A stretch of 64,000 bases of DNA from Novosphingobium sp. 28-62-57 (GCA_002256985.1 NCGO01000007.1:1-64000), one strand, 5' to 3'. Shown: positions 29,153-37,434, numbered from the stretch's first letter. Numbers and translations: made by a program. Notes: a model not told the origin generated them from the letters alone.

Positions 29153-30520
29153 ATGGATCGCCTTTCTGTCGGAAAGGCCCTCGTCGCGGGCGTCGTGCTG
29201 CTTGGCAGCGCGGCGCCCGTCGCCGTTCGGGCCGATGAAAACCGCTCGCCAGTCCTGCTTATTTCCATCGATGGCCTGCGCCCCGGCGATGTGCTCGAAG
29301 CGGAAAAGCGAGGCCTGAAAATCCCCAACTTGCGCCGCTTCCTGGCAGAGGGCGCTTATGCCACTGGCGTCACCGGCAATCTGCCCACCGTCACTTATCC
29401 CAGCCACACCACGCTGCTCACCGGCGTTGCCCCTGCCCGCCACGGCATCGTGTCCAACACCACGTTCGATCCCAAACAGATCAACTATGGTGGCTGGTTC
29501 TGGTTCGCCGATGATATCACCGCGCCCACCTTGTGGGACGCCGCGCGCAAGGCAGGCCACACCACCGGAAACATCCACTGGCCGGTCAGCGTCGGCGTAT
29601 CCTCGCTCACATGGAACATGCCGCAGATCTGGCGTTCAGGCCATGCCGATGACCGCAAGATGCTCAAGGCGATGGCCACCGATGGCCTCTACGCCGCGCT
29701 CGAACATGATTGCGGCCCCTATGCCGATGGCATCGATGAAGGCGTCGAAGGCGATGAAAACCGCACCAAATTCGCCGTTCGCCTGATCGAAACGAAAAAG
29801 CCCGGCTTCGTCACTGTCTACTTCGCCGGGCTGGACCATGAAGAGCACGCCTCCGGCCCCGGCAGCGCCCAGTCCAACGCCACGCTCGAACGGCTCGATG
29901 CAGCGGTCGGCAAAGTGGTCAGCGCCGAACTGGCCGCACACCCCGATGCCACCATCGCGGTGGTCAGCGATCATGGCTTCGTTGCCACCGATACCGACAT
30001 CAGCCTGTTCCGCCCGTTCATCGATGCCGGCCTGATCAAGCTGGACGATGCCGGCAAAGTCGCCACGTGGGATGCCATGCCCTGGCCTTCGGGCGGCTCC
30101 ATCGCCGTCGTCCTCGCCCGCCCCGATGATGCGGCGCTCACCGGCATGGTCGGCGCGCTGCTCGATAAACTCGCCGCCGATCCGCAAACGCGCATCGCCA
30201 AAGTCGCGAACCGTGCTGAAATCGCCCAGTTGGGTGGCAACCCGCAAGCCAGCTTCTTCGTGGACCTGAAACCCGGCGCGCTCGCCGCCGGGTTCGATCC
30301 CAAGGCACCGCTGGCGCGCCCCAGCCGCACCAAGGGCATGCACGGCTATTTCCCCACCCTGCCCGAAATGCGCTCCACCTTCCTGATCATGGGCAAGGGC
30401 GTGGCCAAGGCCCGCAACCTCGGCGAAATCGACATGCGCGCCATCGCCCCAACGCTGGCGGCGCGCATGGGCGCCAGCCTGCCCGATGCGCAAGTCGCCG
30501 CGCTGAATGTCGCAAACTGA
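29153..30520 (+). CDS. Secreted alkaline phosphatase/nucleotide pyrophosphatase-like enzyme
   Basis: A 455-residue protein of the alkaline-phosphatase superfamily, NPP (type I phosphodiesterase) group. A signal peptide covers about 1-27. Metal and nucleophile motifs are complete: LLISIDGLRPGD, NLPTVTYPSHTTLLTG with the nucleophile Thr, YFAGLDHEEHASGPG, AVVSDHGF and KGMHGYFP. Such enzymes cut phosphodiester or pyrophosphate bonds in the periplasm. Its ATG lies 2 bp after the stop of the TonB receptor gene, indicating a two-gene operon for uptake of a phosphorylated compound; the compound is unknown. Confidence 0.9.
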   Translation: MDRLSVGKALVAGVVLLGSAAPVAVRADENRSPVLLISIDGLRPGDVLEAEKRGLKIPNLRRFLAEGAYATGVTGNLPTVTYPSHTTLLTGVAPARHGIVSNTTFDPKQINYGGWFWFADDITAPTLWDAARKAGHTTGNIHWPVSVGVSSLTWNMPQIWRSGHADDRKMLKAMATDGLYAALEHDCGPYADGIDEGVEGDENRTKFAVRLIETKKPGFVTVYFAGLDHEEHASGPGSAQSNATLERLDAAVGKVVSAELAAHPDATIAVVSDHGFVATDTDISLFRPFIDAGLIKLDDAGKVATWDAMPWPSGGSIAVVLARPDDAALTGMVGALLDKLAADPQTRIAKVANRAEIAQLGGNPQASFFVDLKPGALAAGFDPKAPLARPSRTKGMHGYFPTLPEMRSTFLIMGKGVAKARNLGEIDMRAIAPTLAARMGASLPDAQVAALNVAN

Positions 30521-30548
30521 CAGAGCAGGCTGACAGGTCAGCTTGACA

Positions 30549-30598
30549 GCAAAACCTGCTTCTCATGGTTTATCAGCCAGTTGAGAAGCAGGTTTTGC
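30549..30598. terminator. 17-bp perfect inverted repeat, probable terminator
   Basis: GCAAAACCTGCTTCTCA (30549-30565) and its exact complement (30582-30598) are separated by 16 bases. It starts 29 bp after the phosphodiesterase stop codon and could end the receptor operon, but no T-tract follows, the stem is A+T-containing and the loop is long. A protein-binding or element-end site is the alternative. Confidence 0.55.
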
Positions 30599-30702
30599 GT
30601 TTCTGATATTGCTGAATTTTGACGAAACCCGAATGCATTGGCGCGACTCACTTGGTCCGGCGCAATGCTTTTGGGCGCACTCCCGCACACAAATGGTAAA
30701 CC

Positions 30703-30885
30703 ATGAAACGCGGCCTTTTTCGCACGTTTGACAGCTTCCTTGGCGAATGCGCCCGCGTCCATGAGGATGCAGGCGACGCCTTCCCTTACCTGCGCCCAGA
30801 CCTTTACCGCATGCTCGGCTTCCAGCCTGCATATGAGGACTTGCCCCTGATCGCGCAGCAGGGCCAAGAAAAACGCCCAAACTAA
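30703..30885 (+). CDS. Small hypothetical ORF
   Basis: A 60-residue open frame (MKRGLFRTFDSFLGECARVH...) with G/C-ending codons typical of this genome and a protein-like composition, but no clear ribosome binding site. It may be the remnant of a longer gene. The surrounding 500 bp between the phosphodiesterase gene and 31024 hold only this frame and the inverted repeat. Confidence 0.35.
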   Translation: MKRGLFRTFDSFLGECARVHEDAGDAFPYLRPDLYRMLGFQPAYEDLPLIAQQGQEKRPN

Positions 30886-31023
30886 CCACTCGCTACCCAC
30901 GGCACCGCGCCAAAGGTCGTTGGGGCGGGGGGCTCTGGCGTTTTGCAAAACGTTTCGCTTGGCCTGCCGCCCCCTGCGCCCTACCATTCTACTTCAGGCA
31001 TATGCTTCAAGGGGGAGGCGCTG

Positions 31024-31749
31024 GTGCGAAGGTTGTTCGGGATCATCCCGCTGCTTGCGGTGCTCGCCGCCAGCTCCGCAGATGCACAAGTCACCGGCAT
31101 CGGCGAAGTGCTCGTCAATGCCAGCCGCAACGACGCCCGCTTCTGGCAGAAAGATCGCCCGGTCATCGGCCTGCGGCGTCAGGCCGATGGAATGGTCATG
31201 AATCTGACCATCGTGTCTGACACGCGCGATGCGGCCACGCGGCGCAAAGAGATCGATACCGCGCTGCTCGCCGCCATCGATCGCGCCGCTGCCTCCAGCT
31301 TCCAGCTTGTCACCGGCACGGTGCAGCTCGAACCTGTAACCAAGGCAAACTACACCAGCCTCCCGCAACTGCCCGCTGGCCGTATCGATACCAGCAAGGT
31401 CGAACTGATGGTTCGCGGCAAACTCGAAGGGTCATCGCGGGCCACGCAGGACCGCCTTACGGCCTTCATCCGCTCGCTCAAGGGCAATGGCCGCGCCACG
31501 GTGGAGACAACCACGGCCACCTCGCTCAGCGTCGACAACCCGGACCAGCACCGCGAAAAGATCCTCGCGCTGGTGGCAGAAGACGCCCGCCGCACCGCCG
31601 CCATCTTCGGGCCGGATTTCACCTTCTCCGTGTCCGGCGTCGATGGACAGGTCAGTTGGACGCAGGCGAGTCCGACTGATGTCTTCCTCTATATACCCTA
31701 CCGCTATGCCATCACGCCCCGTCTGTCCGAAGCGAGGAGCCCGCAATGA
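31024..31749 (+). CDS. Exported protein, unknown, first of two paralogues
   Basis: A 241-residue protein with a GTG start after GGGGGAGG. The N-terminal signal RRLFGIIPLLAVLAASSADA is followed by GIGEVLVNASRNDARFW, then a mixed alpha/beta domain with GLRRQADGMVMNLTIVSDTR, an amphipathic helix (EIDTALLAAIDRAAASSF) and an end FLYIPYRYAI. The next gene shares the same segments in the same order, so they are tandem duplicates, overlapping by 4 bases (ATGA). The alternating strand-helix pattern faintly recalls SIMPL (DUF541) proteins; this is not certain. Confidence 0.65.
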   Translation: MRRLFGIIPLLAVLAASSADAQVTGIGEVLVNASRNDARFWQKDRPVIGLRRQADGMVMNLTIVSDTRDAATRRKEIDTALLAAIDRAAASSFQLVTGTVQLEPVTKANYTSLPQLPAGRIDTSKVELMVRGKLEGSSRATQDRLTAFIRSLKGNGRATVETTTATSLSVDNPDQHREKILALVAEDARRTAAIFGPDFTFSVSGVDGQVSWTQASPTDVFLYIPYRYAITPRLSEARSPQ

Positions 31750-32585
31750 TCAGGCAATCGCTTTCGGTCCTCGCCGCCCTCGCCTTGCTTGCCGTCCCTT
31801 TGAGCCTTGCGGCGCAGGAGGATGAAGGCATGGGCGAGGTCATCGTTACCGCCAGTCGGCGCAGCGAGAAGCTGCCCTCGGTGATGACCAGTCTCCCCTA
31901 TCTCGACCGCCGCCCCGCCACCGGCCTGCGCCGCGCGGCGGACGGGGTCGTGCGCCGGATCGAGATCGGCTCGGATTCCCGGAGCGAGGACATGCGCCGG
32001 AGCGAGGTGCAGGCCATGCTGCTCGCTGCGCTGGACCGCGCGAGCCGCGACGGCCTCAGTCTCGTCACCGGCGAGCTCGAGGTCAAGGAAGTCACGCGCG
32101 AGAACTGGCGCACCCTGTTCCCGGCCCTCGCCGGCCCGTCCACCGCCTCCGATGACGAGGATGAGGACGAAGACTACGACGACAGCGACTACGACGACGA
32201 TGATGATGACGGCAACGGCAAGGTCCAGCCCGGTTTCGAGGACGACGGCAGCACCGCCACGGCGCGGCTGATGATCAAGGCGAAGCTGACCGGCACGATT
32301 GACGACGCGCAGCGCAAAGTCTCGAAGTTCGTCAGGGCCGTGCCCGCCACCGGCCGCTCCGAAATCCGCCAGCTCGGCACAATGGCGCTGACCATCGTCA
32401 ACCCCGAACAATACCGCGAAGAGCTCAACGCCCGCATCGCCCGCGCCGCGCTTCAGGCCGCCAGCCCCTACGGCGCGGGCTATGGCGTCGCCGTGACCGG
32501 CCTCGATCGCGCTATTGCCTGGGCGCAGGTCAGCAATACCGAGGTTTTCCTCTACATTCCCTACGCCTTCACCGTGGAGCGCTAG
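31746..32585 (+). CDS. Exported protein, paralogue with Asp-rich insert
   Basis: A 279-residue protein starting inside the previous stop codon (ATGA). Signal peptide SLSVLAALALLAVPLSLAAQ; then GEVIVTASRRSEKLPS, GLRRAADGVVRRIEIGSDSR, an amphipathic helix and the end TEVFLYIPYAFTVER, all matching the upstream paralogue. It differs by an acidic insert of about 20 Asp/Glu/Tyr residues near residues 135-155, which could bind calcium. The N-terminal GEVIVTASRR resembles the start of TonB-receptor plug domains, probably by chance or as a short shared motif. Function unknown. Confidence 0.65.
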   Translation: MIRQSLSVLAALALLAVPLSLAAQEDEGMGEVIVTASRRSEKLPSVMTSLPYLDRRPATGLRRAADGVVRRIEIGSDSRSEDMRRSEVQAMLLAALDRASRDGLSLVTGELEVKEVTRENWRTLFPALAGPSTASDDEDEDEDYDDSDYDDDDDDGNGKVQPGFEDDGSTATARLMIKAKLTGTIDDAQRKVSKFVRAVPATGRSEIRQLGTMALTIVNPEQYREELNARIARAALQAASPYGAGYGVAVTGLDRAIAWAQVSNTEVFLYIPYAFTVER

Positions 32586-32697
32586 GCGCTCCGCCTGCTT
32601 GATGGGTTCCAACTCCGCTTGCCTACACGGGGCGAGTGTGACAGGGATTCCGGCGCCCGATACACCCTGATTTCCTGAAGCGAACGCGCCCTTTTTC

Positions 32698-34578
32698 ATG
32701 CTTACCATCAACGGCATCACCGTGCGCCTCGGCGGACGCGACATCATTTCCCGCGCCTCGGCCGCCATTCCCCCGCGCGCCCGCGTCGGCCTTGTCGGCC
32801 GCAACGGCGCGGGCAAGTCCACGCTGGTCAAAGCCATCATCGGCGAGATCGAGCCGGACGAAGGCGCGATCGAAATGCCCCGCCGCACCCGCCTCGGCTA
32901 CCTCGCGCAGGAAGCGCCCGCAGGCAGCGCCACGCCGTTCGAAACCGTCCTGTCCGCCGATGTCGAACGCACGGCTCTGCTGGCAGAGGCCGAAACCTGC
33001 ACCGACCCGGACCGGCTGGGCGATGTCCATGACCGCCTGCTTGCCATCGATGCCTACAGCGCCGATGCCCGCGCCGCGCGCATCCTGATCGGCCTCGGCT
33101 TTGACGAGGACATGCAAGCCGCCCCGCTCGACAGTTTCTCCGGCGGCTGGCGGATGCGCGTGGCGCTGGCCTCGCTCTTGTTCTCCGCACCCGATGTGCT
33201 GCTGCTCGATGAACCTTCGAACCACCTCGATCTGGAAGCGACGCTGTGGCTGGAAAACTTCCTCAAGGCCTATCCCGGCACGCTGCTGCTGATCAGCCAC
33301 GAGCGCGATCTGCTCAACAACGTGGCCGACCACATCGTCCACCTCCACGCCGGCAAGCTCACGCTTTATCCCGGCGGGTACGACAGCTTCGAACGCCAGC
33401 GCAACGAGCGCCTTGCCCAGCAAGCCGCCGCCCGCGCGGCGCAGGAAGTGCAGGCCGACCGGCTCAAGGACTACATCGCCCGCAATTCCGCCCGCGCCTC
33501 CACCGCCAAGCAGGCCCAATCGCGCGCCAAGATGCTGGCCAAGATGCAGCCGATCGCAGCGGTGGTCGAAGATCCCTCGCTCAGCTTCGATTTCCCGGAC
33601 CCCGAAGAACTGCGCCCGCCGCTCATCACGCTCGATCTTGCCAGCGTGGGCTACGCGCCGGGCAAGCCGGTGCTGCAGCGGCTGAACTTGCGCATCGATC
33701 CGGATGACCGCATCGCCCTGCTCGGCCGCAACGGCAACGGCAAGACCACGCTCGCCCGCCTGCTTGCCGCACAGCTTGCGCCGATGGCGGGAGAAATGAC
33801 CGCGACCGGCAAGATGCAGGTTGGCTACTTCACCCAGTACCAGGTTGAGGAAATCGCCGAGGGCGGCACCCCGCTGGAACTGATGACCCGCGCGATGGAC
33901 GGCAAGAGCCCCGGCGCGATCCGGGCGCAGCTGGGCCGCTTCGGCTTTTCCGGCAACCGCGCCACAAGCCAAGTCGGCACGCTTTCGGGCGGAGAGCGTG
34001 CCCGCCTTGCCCTGGCCCTCGTCACCCGCGATGCGCCGCACCTGCTGGTGCTCGACGAGCCGACCAACCACCTTGATATCGACGCGCGCGAAGCGCTGGT
34101 GCAGGCGCTCAACATGTACAAGGGCGCGGTGATCCTGATCAGTCATGACCGGCACATGGCCGAACTGGTGGCTGACCGTCTGGTCCTCGTCGATGGGGGC
34201 ACGGCCAAGCCGTTTGACGGCAGCATCGAGGACTACATCGACTTCATTCTGGGCCGCAACCAGCCCAAGACCGACGCCGCCGGCGCCCCCGTGGTCAAGC
34301 AGGACAAGAAGGCCCGCGCCGCCGCGCGCGATGCGTACAAGGCGCTGCAAAAGGCGCAAGGCGAGGCGGAAAAGCGCGTGGCCAAACTGCAGGCCGAAAT
34401 CGCCCGATATGACCGCGCGATGTTCGAACCCGCCAGCGCCGCACCCGATCTGGCCAAGCTCAACATGAGCGACCTGTCGCAGCGCCGGGGCAAGCTGGCC
34501 AAGGAGCTTGAGGAAGCGGAAGCTGCGTGGCTGGCAGCGGGTGAAGCGCTGGAAACGCCGGATTCTGATGCCAGCTGA
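32698..34578 (+). CDS. ABC-F family ATPase
   Basis: A 626-residue soluble protein with two ABC cassettes and no membrane part. Walker A sites GRNGAGKST and GRNGNGKTT, signature motifs SFSGGWRMR and TLSGGERARLAL, and Walker B LLLDEPSNHLDLEA and LVLDEPTNHLDIDA are intact. The linker with KDYIARNSARASTAKQAQSR is the ABC-F hallmark that enters the ribosomal E site. A charged coiled coil ends the protein (about 545-625), as in Uup/YheS. The probable role is translation-factor-like ribosome rescue or quality control. The last 119 bp overlap the opposite-strand reading frame of the repeat-rich gene. Confidence 0.93.
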   Translation: MLTINGITVRLGGRDIISRASAAIPPRARVGLVGRNGAGKSTLVKAIIGEIEPDEGAIEMPRRTRLGYLAQEAPAGSATPFETVLSADVERTALLAEAETCTDPDRLGDVHDRLLAIDAYSADARAARILIGLGFDEDMQAAPLDSFSGGWRMRVALASLLFSAPDVLLLDEPSNHLDLEATLWLENFLKAYPGTLLLISHERDLLNNVADHIVHLHAGKLTLYPGGYDSFERQRNERLAQQAAARAAQEVQADRLKDYIARNSARASTAKQAQSRAKMLAKMQPIAAVVEDPSLSFDFPDPEELRPPLITLDLASVGYAPGKPVLQRLNLRIDPDDRIALLGRNGNGKTTLARLLAAQLAPMAGEMTATGKMQVGYFTQYQVEEIAEGGTPLELMTRAMDGKSPGAIRAQLGRFGFSGNRATSQVGTLSGGERARLALALVTRDAPHLLVLDEPTNHLDIDAREALVQALNMYKGAVILISHDRHMAELVADRLVLVDGGTAKPFDGSIEDYIDFILGRNQPKTDAAGAPVVKQDKKARAAARDAYKALQKAQGEAEKRVAKLQAEIARYDRAMFEPASAAPDLAKLNMSDLSQRRGKLAKELEEAEAAWLAAGEALETPDSDAS

Positions 34579-35911
34579 GCGTTGACGCCAGCAGCGCGGG
34601 GGCCGCGGTGCCGCACTTGAGCGTGGCGGCAGGTTTACGGGGTTTACACGGTGCAGAGGGGGTTTTTTCGGTGCCGTTTTTCCCCGCTTGCTCCCCCGCG
34701 AAGGCGGGGGCCTCAGGCGTTTTACCGTGAGCGTGCGTGGTACACTGACTTTCCGTAAAAGGCCCGAGGCCCCCGCCTGCACGGGGGAGCGGTTGGGTTT
34801 TACGGTGAGCTTTGCTTAAAACTCCTGAGGCCCCCGCCTTCGCGGGGGAGCCGGTTTGGTTTAGGGTTGAGTGTTCCTCCTCATCCACCTCCCCCGGAAA
34901 CAGCGCTTCGAGCCTTGCGCAGCGGGCGTCGGTTTGCCCGTCCCACGCGGCGGCGGCGGCGGCGCGGGCTTGGGCGGTCATCGCATCGCGCACTTCGCCC
35001 CACAGGTCCCAGAGTTCGTCGTCGGCGTCCTTGCCGGGCTCGGGGTTTTCCTCGTGGAAGCGGCGCAGGGCATGGCCTTCGCAGTCCTCGATATAGGCCT
35101 CGCGCGTGGGATCGGGCAGACAGGCGGCTTGCGCCGTGCCCTCACCCTCGCCCAGCGCGAGGAGCATGTCGTCGAATTCTTCGGCGAGGCGGTGGATCGC
35201 GGGGCTGGCCTTGGCGGCGCGGGCATCGAGCCGCGCGAGGTGGGCGAGCAGCAGCCGCGCATCAAAGCGCTGTCGCTGCCCCACGGCCTCGCCGCGATAC
35301 CAGATCGTCTCGGTCGTCCCCATGATCGCCCGCTCGGCCAAGACCTGCTCCGCCGCCGCCCGCGCATGAAGCAAGGCCGCCTCCCACCCGGCGGCAAAGG
35401 CCGGATCGCGGCGGCGGCGCACATAAGCCGTCTGCTGCGAAACCCCCGCCGCCAGCGCCGCCGCGCGCACATTGCCCGCCCGGCTGAGGTGTTCGAGGAA
35501 ACGCGCGATGAGGAGGGGCGTGAAAGCATGGCCCCCGGTGAGCGGCGCGGCGGGCACAAAAGCCCCCTCCTCTTCAGAGGAGGGGGTTTGGGGGTGGTGG
35601 CTTTCGGTTTGAAATGTGGCTGCCGGTGAGGATAATGCGTGCAGAGAACCACCACCCCGCGTTGTTTGATGCTCCGCTTCACTACGTTCCGCGACCGCAA
35701 CGCCCCTCCTCTGAAGAGGAGGGGGAGTCAAAGCGCTGTCCTTCGCACGGTGCGAACGCACCCACCCCGCCCAATCCACCTGCCCACCTGCATCCAGCGG
35801 CGGCAGATCATCATTCGGCAGCCCGATATCCCGCCCGGCCGGAATCCACCCGCGTCCGAAAGAGGATGTGGCGAAGGAAGATGATGCGTGAGGATCGGCG
35901 GCATGCGGCAT
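34460..35911 (-). CDS. HTH-like hypothetical protein invaded by repeats
   Basis: A 483-residue frame with a good start (AGGAG six bases before 35911). Only residues about 120-345 look like native protein: FTPLLIARFLEHLSRAGNVR, AAALAAGVSQQTAYVRRRRD (a helix-turn-helix that resembles terminase small subunit or Sphingomonadales homologues), then acidic helices to LEALFPGEVDEEE. Residues about 63-116 are coded by a composite repeat (35562-35726), and everything after about residue 350 is coded by family A repeats and the antisense end of the ABC-F gene. The true ancestral stop has been lost or the downstream part is untranslated. Likely a DNA-binding protein; not an intact family member. Confidence 0.6.
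   Translation of the reverse strand: MPHAADPHASSSFATSSFGRGWIPAGRDIGLPNDDLPPLDAGGQVDWAGWVRSHRAKDSALTPPPLQRRGVAVAERSEAEHQTTRGGGSLHALSSPAATFQTESHHPQTPSSEEEGAFVPAAPLTGGHAFTPLLIARFLEHLSRAGNVRAAALAAGVSQQTAYVRRRRDPAFAAGWEAALLHARAAAEQVLAERAIMGTTETIWYRGEAVGQRQRFDARLLLAHLARLDARAAKASPAIHRLAEEFDDMLLALGEGEGTAQAACLPDPTREAYIEDCEGHALRRFHEENPEPGKDADDELWDLWGEVRDAMTAQARAAAAAAWDGQTDARCARLEALFPGEVDEEEHSTLNQTGSPAKAGASGVLSKAHRKTQPLPRAGGGLGPFTESQCTTHAHGKTPEAPAFAGEQAGKNGTEKTPSAPCKPRKPAATLKCGTAAPALLASTLSWHQNPAFPALHPLPATQLPLPQAPWPACPGAATGRSC
34691..34850. repeat. Family A array of three arms
   Basis: One forward arm (34692-34715) and two reverse arms (near 34762-34790 and 34824-34850) with spacers reading TTTTACGGTGAGC. 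The spacers carry TTACGGTGAG, the same word as in the tandem repeats at 37254-37370. The array forms the 3' part of the frame 34460-35911. Confidence 0.85.
35562..35726. repeat. Family C composite element with terminal inverted repeats
   Basis: Two palindromes (CCCCCTCCTCTTCAGAGGAG at about 35564 and CCCCTCCTCTGAAGAGGAGG at about 35703) flank about 115 bp. Inside, GGGGGTGGTGGC (35591) and CCACCACCCCGC (35649) add an inner inverted pair. Its sequence is in frame in the gene on the minus strand. Single halves occur at 39903-39940 and 51201-51275. The architecture is that of a small non-autonomous element. Confidence 0.85.
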
Positions 35912-36057
35912 GGGAGGCTCCTGTTGGGAACGAAACAGGAACTTTTAGGCGCGGATGGGGGATGTAGGAAAATGTTTTTTGGATGGTTTGCGCAGAAGCG
36001 CGAAGGAGAAGGGAGACGCGGAGGAGATGGGAAAGGCAGACCGGCTTACACCTTTCC

Positions 36058-36150
36058 CGTCATCCCGGGCTTGACCCGGGATTTGGCTGCTTGTTCCTTG
36101 CGCGGCTTCAAAGAGAAAAGCCAAGCCCCGGATCAGGTCCGGGGCGACGG
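36058..36150. repeat. Family G inverted repeat
   Basis: CGTCATCCCGGGCTTGACCC begins the left arm and AGGTCCGGGGCGACGG ends the right arm, with ATTTGGCTGC and AGCCAAGCCCC between them. It is an imperfect 90-bp palindrome of a type widespread in alphaproteobacteria. The 350 bp between the HTH-like gene and the AT-rich gene contain this repeat and a purine-rich stretch (36000-36045) but no gene. Confidence 0.8.
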
Positions 36151-36261
36151 GTGGGGGGGGAACTTGGAGAATTTGGTGAGGTGTCGCCTTAATTCCGTTG
36201 AGCTATACCAACCTAATTCAATCTGCTACCAAAAACTTGTTCTGGAAAAAGGTGCTGTGCG

Positions 36262-37248
36262 ATGAATGAGGAAATTTCTTTCACATTTGACGGCAAGATC
36301 GCTGCACAAAACAAAATGGATTTTTACGAATCAGCTCGCTTCCAGTATTCAGCATCACGACTTTTAGTAAAGCTTGATAATTTCCGAAAAAATGGATCTT
36401 TTCCTAAGAAAATAACTTACAAAAATACACCTGACATTTTGATATTACCAACAAGACGCGGCAGCTATGGCATTGATATAATTGCACCTTTGGTTGCCAC
36501 CGTTGGCCCAATGGTCATTGAGGCACCAATATCTGCTATGTTATCATATGTCATAGACCGAGTATTTAAATCAGCAGATGATGACACCATAAGAGAGGTC
36601 CTTGCCACCCAAAGAGAATTGATTCAAACTTTTGACAGAGCGATTGCAGGCCGCGATAACACAATCGACAGAACACTCGATATGCTTCGGGAACACGTCG
36701 AACAAGAGCGAGAACTCAACAGTGAAGTTCGTCGTCTGCAGGATAGAATTATTGCGGATCAAGACCGCAGAATACAGCTTGCAGAACACCGCATGGCATT
36801 TCGTCAAATCGATCAGGAACAAGAAGCTGAATTAATCACAATGGCTGCACCGTTGCTCAAAGAAATGAATGTGCCTCTGAGAAGAAGTGCTTCAAAAGTT
36901 GATATACAACGGCGGTCAGGCGATCGAACTAGGAACATCCTTGCTGCTGATAAGGCGATGGCCGATGCAGTTGAAACTGCTGTTTTGGATAGACGGCTCA
37001 CAACAATCGACATAAATGTAGTTCAATTTAACAAGCAAAGTGGGTGGGGTAAGTTTGAAAATGAAGAATGGGAAGGTTTACCCACATTTTCTATCCCTGG
37101 AGATTGGCTAGATGACATCAAGGAAACAGTCGTAAATTCAATGAAAGAAGACGTAGTCGAAGTTGATTGCTACTTTGTAAGAAGTGCTGCTGGTGTGCCA
37201 CAGAGAATAATCATTGTTGATATTAGAGATATTGAAGAAGAGATATAA
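36262..37248 (+). CDS. AT-rich orphan: membrane-inserting, coiled-coil and C-terminal domain protein
   Basis: A 328-residue product, unlike its neighbours in base use: one sampled line (36301-36360) has 25 G+C of 60, against roughly two thirds around it. AAGG lies upstream of the ATG. Residues 1-65 start EISFTFDGKIAAQNKMDFYE; about 72-104 are hydrophobic (IDIIAPLVATVGPMVIEAP) and could insert in a membrane; 105-190 form a charged coiled coil (QRELIQTFDRAIAGRDN, ELNSEVRRLQDRIIADQDR); 215-328 form a beta-rich domain with FNKQSGWGKFENEEWEGLPT. I do not recognise a named family. The mix of low G+C, isolated position and membrane-plus-sensor layout suggests acquired DNA, possibly a defence effector. 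Function is unknown. Confidence 0.75.
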   Translation: MNEEISFTFDGKIAAQNKMDFYESARFQYSASRLLVKLDNFRKNGSFPKKITYKNTPDILILPTRRGSYGIDIIAPLVATVGPMVIEAPISAMLSYVIDRVFKSADDDTIREVLATQRELIQTFDRAIAGRDNTIDRTLDMLREHVEQERELNSEVRRLQDRIIADQDRRIQLAEHRMAFRQIDQEQEAELITMAAPLLKEMNVPLRRSASKVDIQRRSGDRTRNILAADKAMADAVETAVLDRRLTTIDINVVQFNKQSGWGKFENEEWEGLPTFSIPGDWLDDIKETVVNSMKEDVVEVDCYFVRSAAGVPQRIIIVDIRDIEEEI

Positions 37249-37253
37249 ATTTG

Positions 37254-37370
37254 ATTTACGGTGACAGTTTACTTGAGTTACGGTGAGTTACGGTGACATG
37301 AGTTACGGTGACAGAGTTACGGTGACAGGTGACAGAGTTACGGTGAGAGTTACGGTGACAGTTTACTTAA
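37254..37370. repeat. Seven degenerate TTACGGTGA repeats
   Basis: TTACGG starts at 37255, 37278, 37288, 37303, 37317, 37338 and 37350, each followed by TGA(CA/GA). The block opens and closes with ACGGTGACAGTTTACTT (37257 and 37352). It begins six bases after the stop codon of the AT-rich gene. Spacing varies (10-23 bp), so it is neither a fixed-period iteron nor CRISPR. Confidence 0.85.
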
Positions 37371-37434
37371 CCCCCAAATACGCCATCGGATAGCAACACC
37401 GCCCGCCTCTCCGGCAGGGTCACGCTTCACCGTG

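Noticed and set aside
32623..34782. 719-residue open frame antisense to the ABC-F gene
   Set aside because: It is the shadow of a long gene in a high-G+C genome; the plus strand encodes a complete ABC-F protein with all motifs, and the antisense product has no family features.
36058..36150. Rho-independent terminator
   Set aside because: The palindrome has no T-tract and matches a common alphaproteobacterial repeat type.
37254..37370. Possible CRISPR array
   Set aside because: Copies are only about 9 bp with irregular 10-23 bp steps and no cas genes are nearby; the other repeats in the window are palindromes without unique spacers of constant length.
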